Part shown: piece by piece, positions 24,527 through 32,241 of the stretch
Position numbering within the stretch: position 1 is the first letter of the stretch
How the letters are laid out: every line of letters starts with the position of its first letter
Origin: Clostridiales bacterium
Lineage (GTDB): Bacteria > Bacillota > Clostridia > Christensenellales > Aristaeellaceae
Direction: 5' to 3'
Length of the DNA stretch: 64,000 nt
Assembly: GCA_004557905.1 (NCBI GenBank)
Contig: SFFH01000037.1
Coordinates: 1 to 64,000 of the forward strand
Notes under the pieces: model-generated
Database searches by the model: none
What the model was told of the DNA's origin: nothing
The model's input: the letters and a program-made list of their open reading frames with translations, nothing else
Program-made: the position numbers and the translations under genes

Positions 24527-24556
24527 AGCCGGACTCCTTCGGGAGCCCGGTTTTTT
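24527..24556 (+). terminator. Intrinsic terminator of the MATE gene
   Basis: Stem CCGGACTCC / GGAGCCCGG (A-C mismatch inside) with a TTCG tetraloop and six T, 16 bases after the stop codon. Confidence 0.85.
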
Positions 24557-24669
24557 GCTGTGATTTGCGTGCTTTCCATGGAAATTCAAGCCGCACAGAT
24601 CGGACCTGTCTCAATCGTAGGAGGCTTTGCCTCCTGCTCTGAGACTACGTTTTTGTTTGATCACTGGGT

Positions 24670-24757
24670 ACGTTGGGCTGCCGCCCAAACCTGCTCAGGG
24701 GCGCCGCCCCTGAACCCTGCAAGGGATTTCATCCCTTGACCCTTCTTCGCTTCGCGC
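24670..24757 (+). repeat. Family A intergenic repeat with an extra hairpin module
   Basis: Starts CGTTGGGCTGCCGCCCAAACC, continues with CAGGGGCGCCGCCCCTG and AAGGGATTTCATCCCTT hairpins, and ends CTTCTTCGCTTCGCGC. Compared with other copies it has one hairpin more. It lies between convergent genes. Confidence 0.75.
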
Positions 24758-24771
24758 GCTCGAAAGAGGTT

Positions 24772-25774
24772 TTACTCTTTCAGCGAGGCGACCGTCTCAT
24801 CGAGCAGGGTCTGCCACCGGCCAAAGTCCATATTCGGGACGTAGAACGTCTCCAGCTCGTCGTGCAGCTGCTTGGCCTGCGCCATGGCCTGGACGGCGCA
24901 CTGCATATGCCGGGCAATGTCGGTGCGGCTCTGCTCCAGCGCGCACTCGCGGCGCAGCAGCCGTGCGGCTGGTACGCATGCGGCAAAGTCGAACGTCTGC
25001 TCGCAGGCGAGCGTCTCGTTTGTGGTGACGAGCGTGTGCAGCGCGGGGATCGTCAGGTGAAGCAGGCTGCCCGGGGACATGGGCGAGAGATGCTCCTCCA
25101 CGTCGTAGCCGGCGGCCTGCGCGGCGTGGCTGAGCGCGCGCAGCACGGGCGTGAGGTCCATGGCAAAGTGCCTGCCGAGGCGGATGACGCGCTGCTGCGC
25201 GCCGTCTGTCAGCAGGCACAGCTCGCCCTTGGGCGTCACGGCGTCGGTGATGACCGGACGGACCGCCGGCGTGTCGCTTCTTTCGCCCTCGGCCTGCAGC
25301 ACGGCGGCGATCAGTGCGCCCTGCATGCGAGCGACGTGCGCCTCGTCCATGCAGGCGTGCAGTGCGGCGGCGCTGTCCCTGCGCAGCGCCCAGGCCGAGC
25401 GCATGTACGCGCGCGCACGCTGCGAGCAGGCGGCGTGGTCCGCCATGCAGGCACGGATGTGCGGCAGGCGGGGACGCATGGCGGCTTCGTCCAGGCATAC
25501 GCCCAGGTTGATCAGGCTGTCGCGCGCGCCGGGGATGACTGGATCGACGATGTGCGGGGCCGTGCCGTCGAGGATCAGGATGCCAGCCTCCGGGGCGGCG
25601 ACGGCGTCCAGGCTGTCCGGATCGCCGGAGCAGAAGTACAGCGTCGTTTCCTCGCCCTGGCTGCTGAGCAGCATCGAAGCAGGAGATAAAGCCCTCTGGG
25701 CCCATCGCGCCCGGAAACAGTGCTCGGACATTGCTCAAAAGCATCCCTCCCGTCAGGAATTGGCGATTTGCCAT
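24772..25774 (-). pseudogene. PRK06851-type ATPase that has lost its P-loop
   Basis: The N-terminal part (from ATG 25774) reads ...RALFPGAMGPEGFISCFD in one frame. From about 25695 the homology continues in another frame: LYFCSGDPDSLDAV, GILILDGTAPHIVDPVIPGARDSLINLG, and the C-terminal KQLHDELETFYVPNMDF. These are the hallmarks of the PRK06851 family seen in spore-forming Clostridia. The roughly 50 residues that should lie between the two parts contain the GGPGTGKS Walker A motif and are absent, with a frameshift at the joint. The remnant can neither bind ATP nor be translated as one protein. The true start and a possible short product from ATG 25731 remain uncertain. Confidence 0.75.
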
Positions 25775-25824
25775 CGATCACAGGATATGAGCGGGAGACG
25801 GGCCTGATGCGGCTTCCGGCATGC

Positions 25825-25851
25825 AAAAAGGAGGATGCTCATGCATCCTCC
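25825..25851 (-). terminator. Intrinsic terminator of the Pro/Thr-repeat protein gene
   Basis: On the minus strand, a perfect 9-bp stem GGAGGATGC / GCATCCTCC is followed by five T, 13 bases after the stop at 25865. Confidence 0.8.
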
Positions 25852-25864
25852 CTGGGAGATTGAA

Positions 25865-27883
25865 TTACTTCTTCCTGTTGCGCGCCATGCGGATGATGAC
25901 GATCACCACGATGACAATCAGCAGCAGAATGAGCAGCCACAGGCCGATGGAAAAGCCGCCGTTGTTCGTGGGCGCAGGCAGCTCGGTCGGCTCGGCGGCG
26001 GGCTCGGCCGTCGGCTCAGCAGCAGGCTCTGCGGTTGCCTCGGTCACCGGCACAGCGGTGGCCTCCACGGCAGGCGCCGCGGTCGGCTCGGCAACAGGCT
26101 CAGCTGTCGGTTCTGCAGTGGGCTCAGCCGTCGGTTCTGCGGTGGGCTCAGCCGTCGGGACGGCTGTGGGCTCAGCGGTCGGCGTGGCCGTGGGTTCAGC
26201 GGTCGGTGTAGCCGTGGGCTCAGCGGTCGGTGTAGCCGTGGGCTCGGCGGTCGGAGTGGCCGTGGGCTCGGCGGTCGGTGTGGCCGTGGGGGTCGGAGTC
26301 GGCGTGGGGGTCGGAGTCGGCGTGGGGGTCGGAGTCGGCGTGGGGGTCGGGGTCGGCGTGGGGGTCGGAGTCGGCGTCGGGGTCGGAGTCGGCGTGGGGG
26401 TCGGGGTCGGCGTCGGGGTCGCGCTGAGCTCCACGAGCGCGCCGTCCAGCTGACCGATCAGCTCGTCCATGCTGCCGGGCAGGACGCTCAGCAGCGTGCT
26501 GCCGTCCACAGAGGCGGCATGCAGGCCGGCAGTGGTCTCCGTGCCGGGCACGATCTCGATGCTGTTCTCCGCGGCGATCAGGCCGGGCACAGCGGCATCG
26601 TCGCCGAAGGTGGCGGCGAAGGAATCCTTGAGGGTATCGGCCTGGAGGATCTTGTCGATCGTCTCAAGCAGCGCGCTGCCGGAGGCCTGCGCGCCCGGCG
26701 CAAGCACGATAGCCTGCACACCGCTCTCGTCGTAGAGCGCAAGCGCCTGGGCTACCTGCGCATCCTGACCGGCGGTCGCGTCAAAGGCCGGCGCGGCGGT
26801 TTCGCTCGGCTGCGCATCGCCGGAAGCGATGGCCTTGAGCTGCGCATAGGTCAGCGGCGCGGGGGTGGCGGTGGCTTCGGCCGTGAGCGTCACCTCGCCG
26901 GAGGCGACGGCCTCCTGCACCGCGTCCACGCTGACGGCATCGCCGCCGGCGGCGCGCAGGAGCGTGCGCAGCACGTCGTCGGAGAGCTCAGCGTTCGGCG
27001 CGAGATAAAGCGTGGCGTCGCTGTCGTCCGCCTCCAGGGAGGAGACGAAGGTCGCGGAGGAGGAGGCGTCGGTCTCGCCCGCGGTCGCGGCGCGGATCAG
27101 GCGGATCAGCTCGTCCTCGGACAGGCCGCTGTCCGGATCATAGCGCACGAGCAGGGAGCCGTCCTCCTGCTCCTCGGCGGAGAAGATGGTCTTGCCGTCG
27201 GCGGCGTCGGAGGCGGACTGCGCAAAGACGGGCAGAATGTCGTCCACCGTCTGCGGGATGCGGCAAATCTCGTTGCCGTCAAGGGCGTAGAGCACCACGT
27301 CGCCGTTGGCGTCGATGATCATCACGCCCTCGTGCGCGCGGTAGACGTACGTCACCCGGCTGCGCGCAAGCTCGTGGATCTCGCGGGAATCAAACGTGAT
27401 GCGCTGCTCGTCGCCGGGCACCGCCTTGCGCGGGAAATAGACGCGGTGCACCCATGCGCCGGTGTCGCGCACGCGCAGCGTGCGGCGGCCGTTGACGAGG
27501 ATGGAGGAATACAGGTAGAAGGAGTGCTCCTCCGCCTGGGTATACGCGGTGACGGTCAGCCTGGCGCAGGCTGCGCCGGGCACGAGGGCGGGCACACCGG
27601 AGAGGGTGTAGTCCGCGTGGGCGTTATAGCCGCCCGCGGCGCGCGTGACGTCCAGGGCGACGGACTTTGCGCCGCGCACCAGCTCGGTCATCTTCGCCGG
27701 GTCGGTTTCGCTAAGCGCCTGCGCGCTCGTCTGAGCGGACGCAGGGCCATAGGCATCACTGGTCAGGGTCTCGACCTCGACGGCCTCCAACTGCCAGTAG
27801 CAGGAGGTCAGGCCGCTTGCCAGCGCGCAGGCCGGGAGAGCCAGCAGCAGGCAAAGCGCGAGGACACGCAGAATGTGTTTCAT
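25865..27883 (-). CDS. Secreted, membrane-anchored protein with long Pro-Thr repeat stalk
   Basis: 672 residues. ATG 27883 is supported by AAGGAGC upstream and a signal peptide (MKHILRVLALCLLLALPACALA). Residues 23-180 are a unique domain that may be beta-rich (TLSGVPALVPGAACARLTVTAYTQAEEHSFYLYSSILVNG). Residues 180-470 are acidic and Ala-rich. Then come about 50 residues of pure Thr-Pro, about 80 residues of PTATPTAE/PTAEPTAE repeats, and a C-terminal hydrophobic helix with basic end RMARNRKK. This is the layout of a surface protein whose stalk crosses the cell wall. I recognise no enzymatic domain. The DNA under the stalk is a minisatellite prone to length change. It has its own promoter and terminator. 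Confidence 0.85.
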   Translation of the reverse strand: MKHILRVLALCLLLALPACALASGLTSCYWQLEAVEVETLTSDAYGPASAQTSAQALSETDPAKMTELVRGAKSVALDVTRAAGGYNAHADYTLSGVPALVPGAACARLTVTAYTQAEEHSFYLYSSILVNGRRTLRVRDTGAWVHRVYFPRKAVPGDEQRITFDSREIHELARSRVTYVYRAHEGVMIIDANGDVVLYALDGNEICRIPQTVDDILPVFAQSASDAADGKTIFSAEEQEDGSLLVRYDPDSGLSEDELIRLIRAATAGETDASSSATFVSSLEADDSDATLYLAPNAELSDDVLRTLLRAAGGDAVSVDAVQEAVASGEVTLTAEATATPAPLTYAQLKAIASGDAQPSETAAPAFDATAGQDAQVAQALALYDESGVQAIVLAPGAQASGSALLETIDKILQADTLKDSFAATFGDDAAVPGLIAAENSIEIVPGTETTAGLHAASVDGSTLLSVLPGSMDELIGQLDGALVELSATPTPTPTPTPTPTPTPTPTPTPTPTPTPTPTPTPTPTPTPTPTPTATPTAEPTATPTAEPTATPTAEPTATPTAEPTATPTAEPTAVPTAEPTAEPTAEPTAEPTAEPVAEPTAAPAVEATAVPVTEATAEPAAEPTAEPAAEPTELPAPTNNGGFSIGLWLLILLLIVIVVIVIIRMARNRKK
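26280..26430. repeat. Thr-Pro coding minisatellite
   Basis: Short units of the type GTCGGAGTCGGCGTGGGG with G/C swaps repeat head to tail and encode alternating Thr-Pro on the minus strand. Immediately before (about 26090-26280) are 12- to 24-bp units for PTAE/PTAT. Unit copy number probably varies between strains by slippage. Confidence 0.85.
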
Positions 27884-27952
27884 GACGGGAGCTCCTTTCC
27901 ATGCGCGGACGTGGGCACCGCGCATTCCCCGTTGGGAAAATGTAACATTATA

Positions 27953-27981
27953 TTTATAGCATGTTCAGCCAAAAAATGCAA
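27953..27981 (-). promoter_or_regulatory. Promoter of the Pro/Thr-repeat protein
   Basis: On the minus strand, TTGCAT (27976-27981), a 17-nt spacer and TATAAA (27953-27958), about 70 bases before the start codon. It is divergent from the promoter at 28055. Confidence 0.6.
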
Positions 27982-28054
27982 GCTGTGCACCCCAAAAATC
28001 ACGATCCGGGGGCTGACCGGCGGCGCGAAATTCAAATTTCGGTGAAAAAAGGGC

Positions 28055-28083
28055 TAGTCAGGTGTGTGGATTTAAGCTATAAT
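28055..28083 (+). promoter_or_regulatory. Promoter of the small P-loop gene
   Basis: TATAAT (28078-28083) is perfect, with a weaker -35 TAGTCA (28055-28060) at 17 nt. The weak -35 leaves room for an activator. Confidence 0.6.
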
Positions 28084-28121
28084 GGTGGCAACAAGAATAA
28101 CGTGAAAGGGAGGGATTGACC

Positions 28122-28532
28122 GTGATCCAGGTTATCTTTGGCAAGAAGGGTTCCGGCAAGACCAAGCGCATTTTGGATATGGCAAATGCTTCCGTGAAGG
28201 AAGCCAAGGGCAACGTGCTCTTTGTGGACGATGACAAGAGCTATACCCTCAGCCTCAAGCCGCAGGTTCGCTTCGTTGACGCGAGCGAATATGCTGTCAA
28301 GGGCAAGAATTCCTTCTACGGCTTCCTCGCGGGTATCCTCGCCGGCAACTACGACATCAGCGTGATCTATGTGGACGCCTTCCTCAAGCTCGTGAAGGCG
28401 GACGCGGCGGACCTGGTGGACTTCTTTGCCAAGCTCGAGACCCTCGTGGCGAACGCTGGCTGCGACATGATCATCAGCTTCAGCGAGGATGCGGCGAACG
28501 TGCCCGAGAGCATCCGCAAGTATCAGATCTGA
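28122..28532 (+). CDS. Small P-loop NTPase-like protein
   Basis: 136 residues. GTG 28122 is preferred because GGGAGG is eight bases upstream; a TTG two codons earlier is only two bases from it. The Walker A motif GKKGSGKT lies at about residues 7-14. A possible Walker B is the hydrophobic strand ISVIYVDAFL near residue 90. Short proteins of this type are common in Clostridia and are often labelled PilT-like, but the length and lack of PilT motifs make that label doubtful. Function unknown; cytoplasmic. Single gene with its own promoter. Confidence 0.75.
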   Translation: MIQVIFGKKGSGKTKRILDMANASVKEAKGNVLFVDDDKSYTLSLKPQVRFVDASEYAVKGKNSFYGFLAGILAGNYDISVIYVDAFLKLVKADAADLVDFFAKLETLVANAGCDMIISFSEDAANVPESIRKYQI

Positions 28533-28575
28533 CCGGCATGCCCCTCAGGGAAAACCCGGAACGCGCGACGAAGAC

Positions 28576-28620
28576 GCCGCTTTCCTGTCTATTGACGGGA
28601 AAGCGGCTTTCCTGTATAAT
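28576..28620 (+). promoter_or_regulatory. thrC promoter overlapped by a 14-bp inverted repeat
   Basis: TTGACG (28592-28597), a 17-nt spacer and TATAAT (28615-28620). Inverted arms 28576-28589 and 28594-28607 (GCCGCTTTCC.. / ..GGGAAAGCGGC, one G-U step, four-base loop) cover the -35 hexamer. The palindrome is either an operator or a weak terminator hairpin for the upstream gene. Confidence 0.7.
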
Positions 28621-28683
28621 GGGAAAACAGTTTTTTCAATATCTGCGGGCTTTTGCCCGGTCAATACCGAGGAGGGACTCCTG

Positions 28684-30177
28684 ATGCAGATGCTTTCCAC
28701 CCGCGGCGCCGCCGCTGTGTCCCCGTCCATGGCCATCCTGCGCGGCCTCGCGCCGGACGGCGGCCTCTATGTGCCCGCCGAATTCCCGTCGTTCACGGCG
28801 GAGGAGATCCGCTCGCTGGCGAAAATGGACTATCAGGAGCGCGCGGCCTTCGTGCTGGGCCGCTTCCTGCCGGACTTCACGGCCGAGGAGCTGAAGGACG
28901 CGATCGCCGGCGCATACGGCACGGGCTTTGACTGTCAGGCTGTCGCGCCGATGGCGAAGGTGGGTACCCGGGCGCATGCGCTGGAGCTGTGGCACGGCCC
29001 GACGCTGGCGTTCAAGGACATGGCGCTGCAGCTTCTGCCATACCTGCTGACGCTGAGCGGCAAAAAGCACGGCGAGACGCGCGAGGTGTTCATCCTCGTC
29101 GCCACCAGCGGGGACACGGGCAAGGCGGCGCTGGAGGGCTTCCTCGACGTGCCGGGCACCCGCTGCTGCGTGTTCTATCCGGACGGCGGCGTCTCCCAGG
29201 CGCAGCGCCTGCAGATGGTGACCACCGGCGGCAGCAACACGCACGTCATCGCCGTGAAGGGCAACTTTGACGACGCGCAGAGCGGCGTGAAGAAGATCTT
29301 CTCCGATCCGGATTTCGCCAAAGAGATGGACGCGCAGGGCCGCGTGCTGTCCTCCGCGAACTCCATCAATTTCGGCCGCCTCGTGCCGCAGATCGTCTAT
29401 TACTTCTCCGCCTATGCCGACCTGCTCGCCGAGGGCGCCATTGAGATGGGCGACAGGGTCAACTTCTGCGTGCCGACCGGCAACTTCGGCGACATCCTCG
29501 CCGCGGACTACGCCGGCAAGGCGGGTCTGCCGCTGGGCAGACTGATCTGCGCCAGCAACGAGAACAACGTGCTCACCGATTTCATCAACACCGGCGTGTA
29601 CGATATCTCCGGCCGCGACTTCTACAAGACGATTTCGCCGTCCATGGATATCCTGATCTCCTCCAACCTGGAGCGCCTGCTGTTTGACCTGTGCGGTCAG
29701 GACGGGGCGAAGGTTGCGGCGCTGATGGCGCAGCTCAAGACCGATCGCCGCTATCAGGTGGACGCGCAGATGCTCGAAAAGCTCCAGGCGCGGTACGCCG
29801 CAGGCTATGTGAATGAGGACGGCATCCGCGAGGAGATCCGGCGCACCTGGGAAGAGGATCACTACCTGATGGACACCCATACGGCGGTGGCCTCCGCGGT
29901 GCTGCGCCGGTATCAGCAGGAGACCGGTGACGAGACGCCGTGCGTCATCGTCTCCACAGCCAGCCCGTACAAGTTTGGCGCGTCCGTGCTGGAGGCGATT
30001 GCGGGCGAGGAGGCCGTGGCGGGCAAGGACGACTTCGCCTGCTGCCAGATGCTCAGCAAGCTGACGGGCACGCGCGAGCCGGATCAGATCGCGAAGCTGC
30101 CGGCGATGCCCATCCGCCATACCGCCGTGTGCGAGAAGGACGCGATGGCTGAGGCCGTGCTGGATGCGGTCAAGTAA
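28684..30177 (+). CDS. thrC: Threonine synthase
   Basis: 497 residues; ATG 28684 with GAGGAGG eight bases upstream. It converts O-phospho-L-homoserine to threonine with PLP. Family motifs: N-terminal SRGAAAVSPSMAILRGLAPDGGLYVP-like start (here STRG), the PLP lysine in ELWHGPTLAFKDMALQLL, ATSGDTGKAAL, FYPDGGVSQAQRLQM, and the phosphate-binding PTGNFGDILAADYAGKAGLP. Length fits the long (fungal/E. coli ThrC-like, class I) form. It stands alone; other threonine pathway genes are not in the window. It has its own promoter and terminator. Confidence 0.95.
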   Translation: MQMLSTRGAAAVSPSMAILRGLAPDGGLYVPAEFPSFTAEEIRSLAKMDYQERAAFVLGRFLPDFTAEELKDAIAGAYGTGFDCQAVAPMAKVGTRAHALELWHGPTLAFKDMALQLLPYLLTLSGKKHGETREVFILVATSGDTGKAALEGFLDVPGTRCCVFYPDGGVSQAQRLQMVTTGGSNTHVIAVKGNFDDAQSGVKKIFSDPDFAKEMDAQGRVLSSANSINFGRLVPQIVYYFSAYADLLAEGAIEMGDRVNFCVPTGNFGDILAADYAGKAGLPLGRLICASNENNVLTDFINTGVYDISGRDFYKTISPSMDILISSNLERLLFDLCGQDGAKVAALMAQLKTDRRYQVDAQMLEKLQARYAAGYVNEDGIREEIRRTWEEDHYLMDTHTAVASAVLRRYQQETGDETPCVIVSTASPYKFGASVLEAIAGEEAVAGKDDFACCQMLSKLTGTREPDQIAKLPAMPIRHTAVCEKDAMAEAVLDAVK

Positions 30178-30192
30178 CGTCAATCAGTGTAA

Positions 30193-30246
30193 AGCGAAGA
30201 AGGGAGCGAGGGGAACATTGTCCCCCAGACTCCCTTCGTGTTTTTT
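30193..30246 (+). terminator. thrC terminator made from a family A repeat
   Basis: GAAGAAGGGAG / CTCCCTTCG arms enclose an inner GGGGAACATTGTCCCC hairpin and are followed by six T. The sequence is clearly a family A unit end with an inverted partial copy, used here as the transcription terminator of thrC and facing the convergent MBL gene. Confidence 0.75.
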
Positions 30247-30258
30247 GCCACTTGGCGA

Positions 30259-31350
30259 TTATACGTCATACACGCTCTGCGTCGGCTCGTAGTCGGAGCG
30301 GTAGGCGATGATCCTGCCGAATTCGTTCTGCGCGGCGATGCGCAGCATATCGTCCTGCGTGCAGTGCACGCCGTAGCGCACCTTCTGCGCGGTGCCGGCG
30401 CGCAGCATCAGCGCTGCATGCGTCTGCGGCTCGACGGTGCCGGTGAAGATCACGCGCGTGCCGTACGCCAGCAGCTGGTCCGCCAGATGCTGGCTGGCAG
30501 GCGCGTCAAGCTGCGGATCGCTGAGGAAATACACGCCCAGCGCCACAAAGTCCGGATACGGGCGCACGAGCACGCCGGCCAGCATGTCCAGCGCGCTGGG
30601 CTTGACCCACATGGCGGTGGCGTCCAGATGGTTGATCTCGTTGATGAAGTGCTCGTCGCCGAAGATGCAGGCGTCGGGCAGGCGCTCGCTGATGTGCGAG
30701 AGGATGCCCAGGCCGCGGCCGTACTTGGGCACGGGCAGCAGTACAGGCCGTCCGTCGTCCAGCGCCTCGCGGATCAGGCCCATCAGCACATCGACGTGAT
30801 CGGCGCGCGCGTTGCTGCCCGCCTGATGGCCGTAGTCGCAGTCCAGCACGGCCAGGTCGGCCTTGATGCCCACGATGGGGTCAGCCATGTGCACGCGAGC
30901 AGAGGTGTAGTAATCGCCGGAAAAGAAGATGGTGCGGCCCCCTTCGCTGATGGAGAACCAGGCGCTGCCGGAGCAGTGGCCGCTGCGGCCCCAGATGAGC
31001 GAGATGCCGCCGGGCAGCTCCGCCGCCGTATAGGGCAGGCACAGGCCCTCGAGGATGACCGGCTGATCGATCGGCGCGGTGAGCTGGCGCGCGGTTTCCG
31101 TCGTGGTGACGACACGGCCGTGGAAGCCCATGTTGTACAGGTGCTCAAGCGCGCCGGACTGGTTTTCGTGCGAGTGGGTCAGAAAGAGGTACCGCGCGGA
31201 GCGGATCTGCTCAGGCGTCAGATGGGGCAGCTCGTCGCCGGCATAGCAGCGCTGATAGCCGCAGTCCACGATGAACGATACTTGATTGCCCTGAACAAAA
31301 TAACAGTGGCGCTGCTGGTTGCAGGGCTCGCCTGTCAGATAGAGCTTCAT
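30259..31350 (-). CDS. MBL-fold (beta-CASP-like) hydrolase with a degenerate metal motif
   Basis: 363 residues; ATG 31350 with AGGAGG five bases upstream. It has the metallo-beta-lactamase fold: VSFIVDCGYQRC, LFLTHSHENQSGALEHL, IWGRSGHCSGSAWFSI, RTIFFSGDYYTSA and AVLDCDYGHQ. The C-terminal part (RPVLLPVPKYGRGLGIL...ERLPDACIFGDEH, then TRVIFTGTVEPQT) resembles the beta-CASP insertion of RNA-processing nucleases. The usual HxHxDH motif reads HSHENQ, so two metal ligands of the second site are replaced. Activity may need one metal only or be lost. Cytoplasmic; monocistronic. Confidence 0.75.
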   Translation of the reverse strand: MKLYLTGEPCNQQRHCYFVQGNQVSFIVDCGYQRCYAGDELPHLTPEQIRSARYLFLTHSHENQSGALEHLYNMGFHGRVVTTTETARQLTAPIDQPVILEGLCLPYTAAELPGGISLIWGRSGHCSGSAWFSISEGGRTIFFSGDYYTSARVHMADPIVGIKADLAVLDCDYGHQAGSNARADHVDVLMGLIREALDDGRPVLLPVPKYGRGLGILSHISERLPDACIFGDEHFINEINHLDATAMWVKPSALDMLAGVLVRPYPDFVALGVYFLSDPQLDAPASQHLADQLLAYGTRVIFTGTVEPQTHAALMLRAGTAQKVRYGVHCTQDDMLRIAAQNEFGRIIAYRSDYEPTQSVYDV

Positions 31351-31525
31351 GTGTACCTCCTGCATGCGCGCGCATCCGCCGCGGCGCCTCGAAATCTGAA
31401 CGAATAAGCATAGTATAGCCGAAAGCAATCGGTCAGTAAACCCGTCAAAATCCACGAAAGTTCCATGATCGTTCATGCAAGTCCTCATAATGTCAAAAAA
31501 AGTTCAGAATTTGTCAGGATTTTCT

Positions 31526-31554
31526 TTGGTTTTGTACGGATTCCGTGGTAGAAT
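31526..31554 (+). promoter_or_regulatory. Probable promoter of the SH3-repeat protein
   Basis: TTGGTT (31526-31531), a 17-nt spacer and TAGAAT (31549-31554), about 127 bases before the ATG. Otherwise 31351-31681 shows no gene; it contains an AT-rich stretch and no convincing terminator. Confidence 0.5.
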
Positions 31555-31681
31555 ACGGAAGACAGAAAAGAAGATTGATCCGCATATTCGGGAAGAAATG
31601 CGGCTGCTTGAACGTCTATATGGGTGAATATGGAAAGCCTTTACAGCCTCTTTGAGGCTGACGGCGGGATGGGGTGAGAGC

Positions 31682-32179
31682 ATGAGGAAGAACATCAGGC
31701 GCGCGGCGCTTGTCTGCGCGCTGCTTGCGCTGCTGCCTGCGCTGGCGCTGGCGCAGAGCGCGGTCATCGACAACGGCAGCGATCCGGGGAGCCGGCTGAA
31801 CCTGCGCAGCGCGCCCAACCGGGACGCACAGGCGGTGGGCAAGTTTGTCAGCGGCACTCGGGTGGAGATCCTGGCCGACGCGGGCGACGGCTGGTCGCAG
31901 GTGAAAATCGGCGGCGGGCACAATGCCGTGACGGGCTATATGATGACGCAGTACCTGAAGAGCGCCAGCAGCGTGGACGCGCGGGAGAGCCGGCAGGTGA
32001 CCTCGCCCTACGGCACGCAGTCCGTCGTGCTGCGCAATCAGCCGTCCAATTCCTACGACGCGGTGACAATGCTCATGGTTGGCGAGACGGTGACCGTCAT
32101 CGGCGTGAGCGGGGATTTCTGCTTCGTGCAGACGGGCGATTCGTCCGTGGGCTGCCTGGCCGGCAATGAGCTGAAATGA
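31682..32179 (+). CDS. Secreted protein with two bacterial SH3 domains
   Basis: 165 residues. ATG 31682 opens a clear signal peptide (RKNIRRAALVCALLALLPALALA, cleavage about 24). Bacterial SH3b domain 1 is residues 34-95: RLNLRSAPNRDAQAVGKFVSGTRVEIL..GWSQVKIG..GYMMTQYL. A second, weaker copy lies at 110-165: VVLRNQPSNSYDAVTMLMVGETVTVIG..FCFVQTGDSSVGCLAGNEL. Such modules bind peptidoglycan or cell-wall peptides. There is no catalytic domain, so it may be a wall-binding accessory protein. The ribosome site (GGGGTGAG) is weak. It shares a bidirectional terminator with the convergent TatD gene. Confidence 0.85.
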   Translation: MRKNIRRAALVCALLALLPALALAQSAVIDNGSDPGSRLNLRSAPNRDAQAVGKFVSGTRVEILADAGDGWSQVKIGGGHNAVTGYMMTQYLKSASSVDARESRQVTSPYGTQSVVLRNQPSNSYDAVTMLMVGETVTVIGVSGDFCFVQTGDSSVGCLAGNELK

Positions 32180-32185
32180 CACATA

Positions 32186-32241
32186 AAAAGCGGGAGCTTT
32201 TACCGGCTGAGCAGCCGGCAGAAGCTCCCGTTTGCGTTTTT
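32186..32241. terminator. Bidirectional terminator between SH3 protein and tatD-like gene
   Basis: Stem CGGGAGCTT / AAGCTCCCG (32191-32230) with an inner CCGGCTGAGCAGCCGG hairpin. T-rich flanks follow on the plus strand (CGTTTTTAG) and A-rich flanks precede it, so it can serve both convergent units. It overlaps the last codons of the TatD gene. Confidence 0.75.

Noticed and set aside
19289..24579. Very long minus-strand open frames (744 and 969 codons) opposite the mrp, M20 and MATE genes
   Set aside because: They are His/Arg/Gln-rich, have no family motifs or ribosome sites, and mirror well-identified genes; GC-rich DNA creates such antisense frames.
26270..26430. Possible CRISPR or origin-like iterons in the short tandem repeats
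   Set aside because: The units are contiguous, without spacers, and are fully explained by the Thr-Pro coding stalk.
25821..28045. Plus-strand Gly/Val- and Gly/Arg-rich frames opposite the Pro/Thr-repeat protein
   Set aside because: They are a by-product of the Thr-Pro minisatellite read on the other strand; the minus frame has the signal peptide, ribosome site and membrane anchor.
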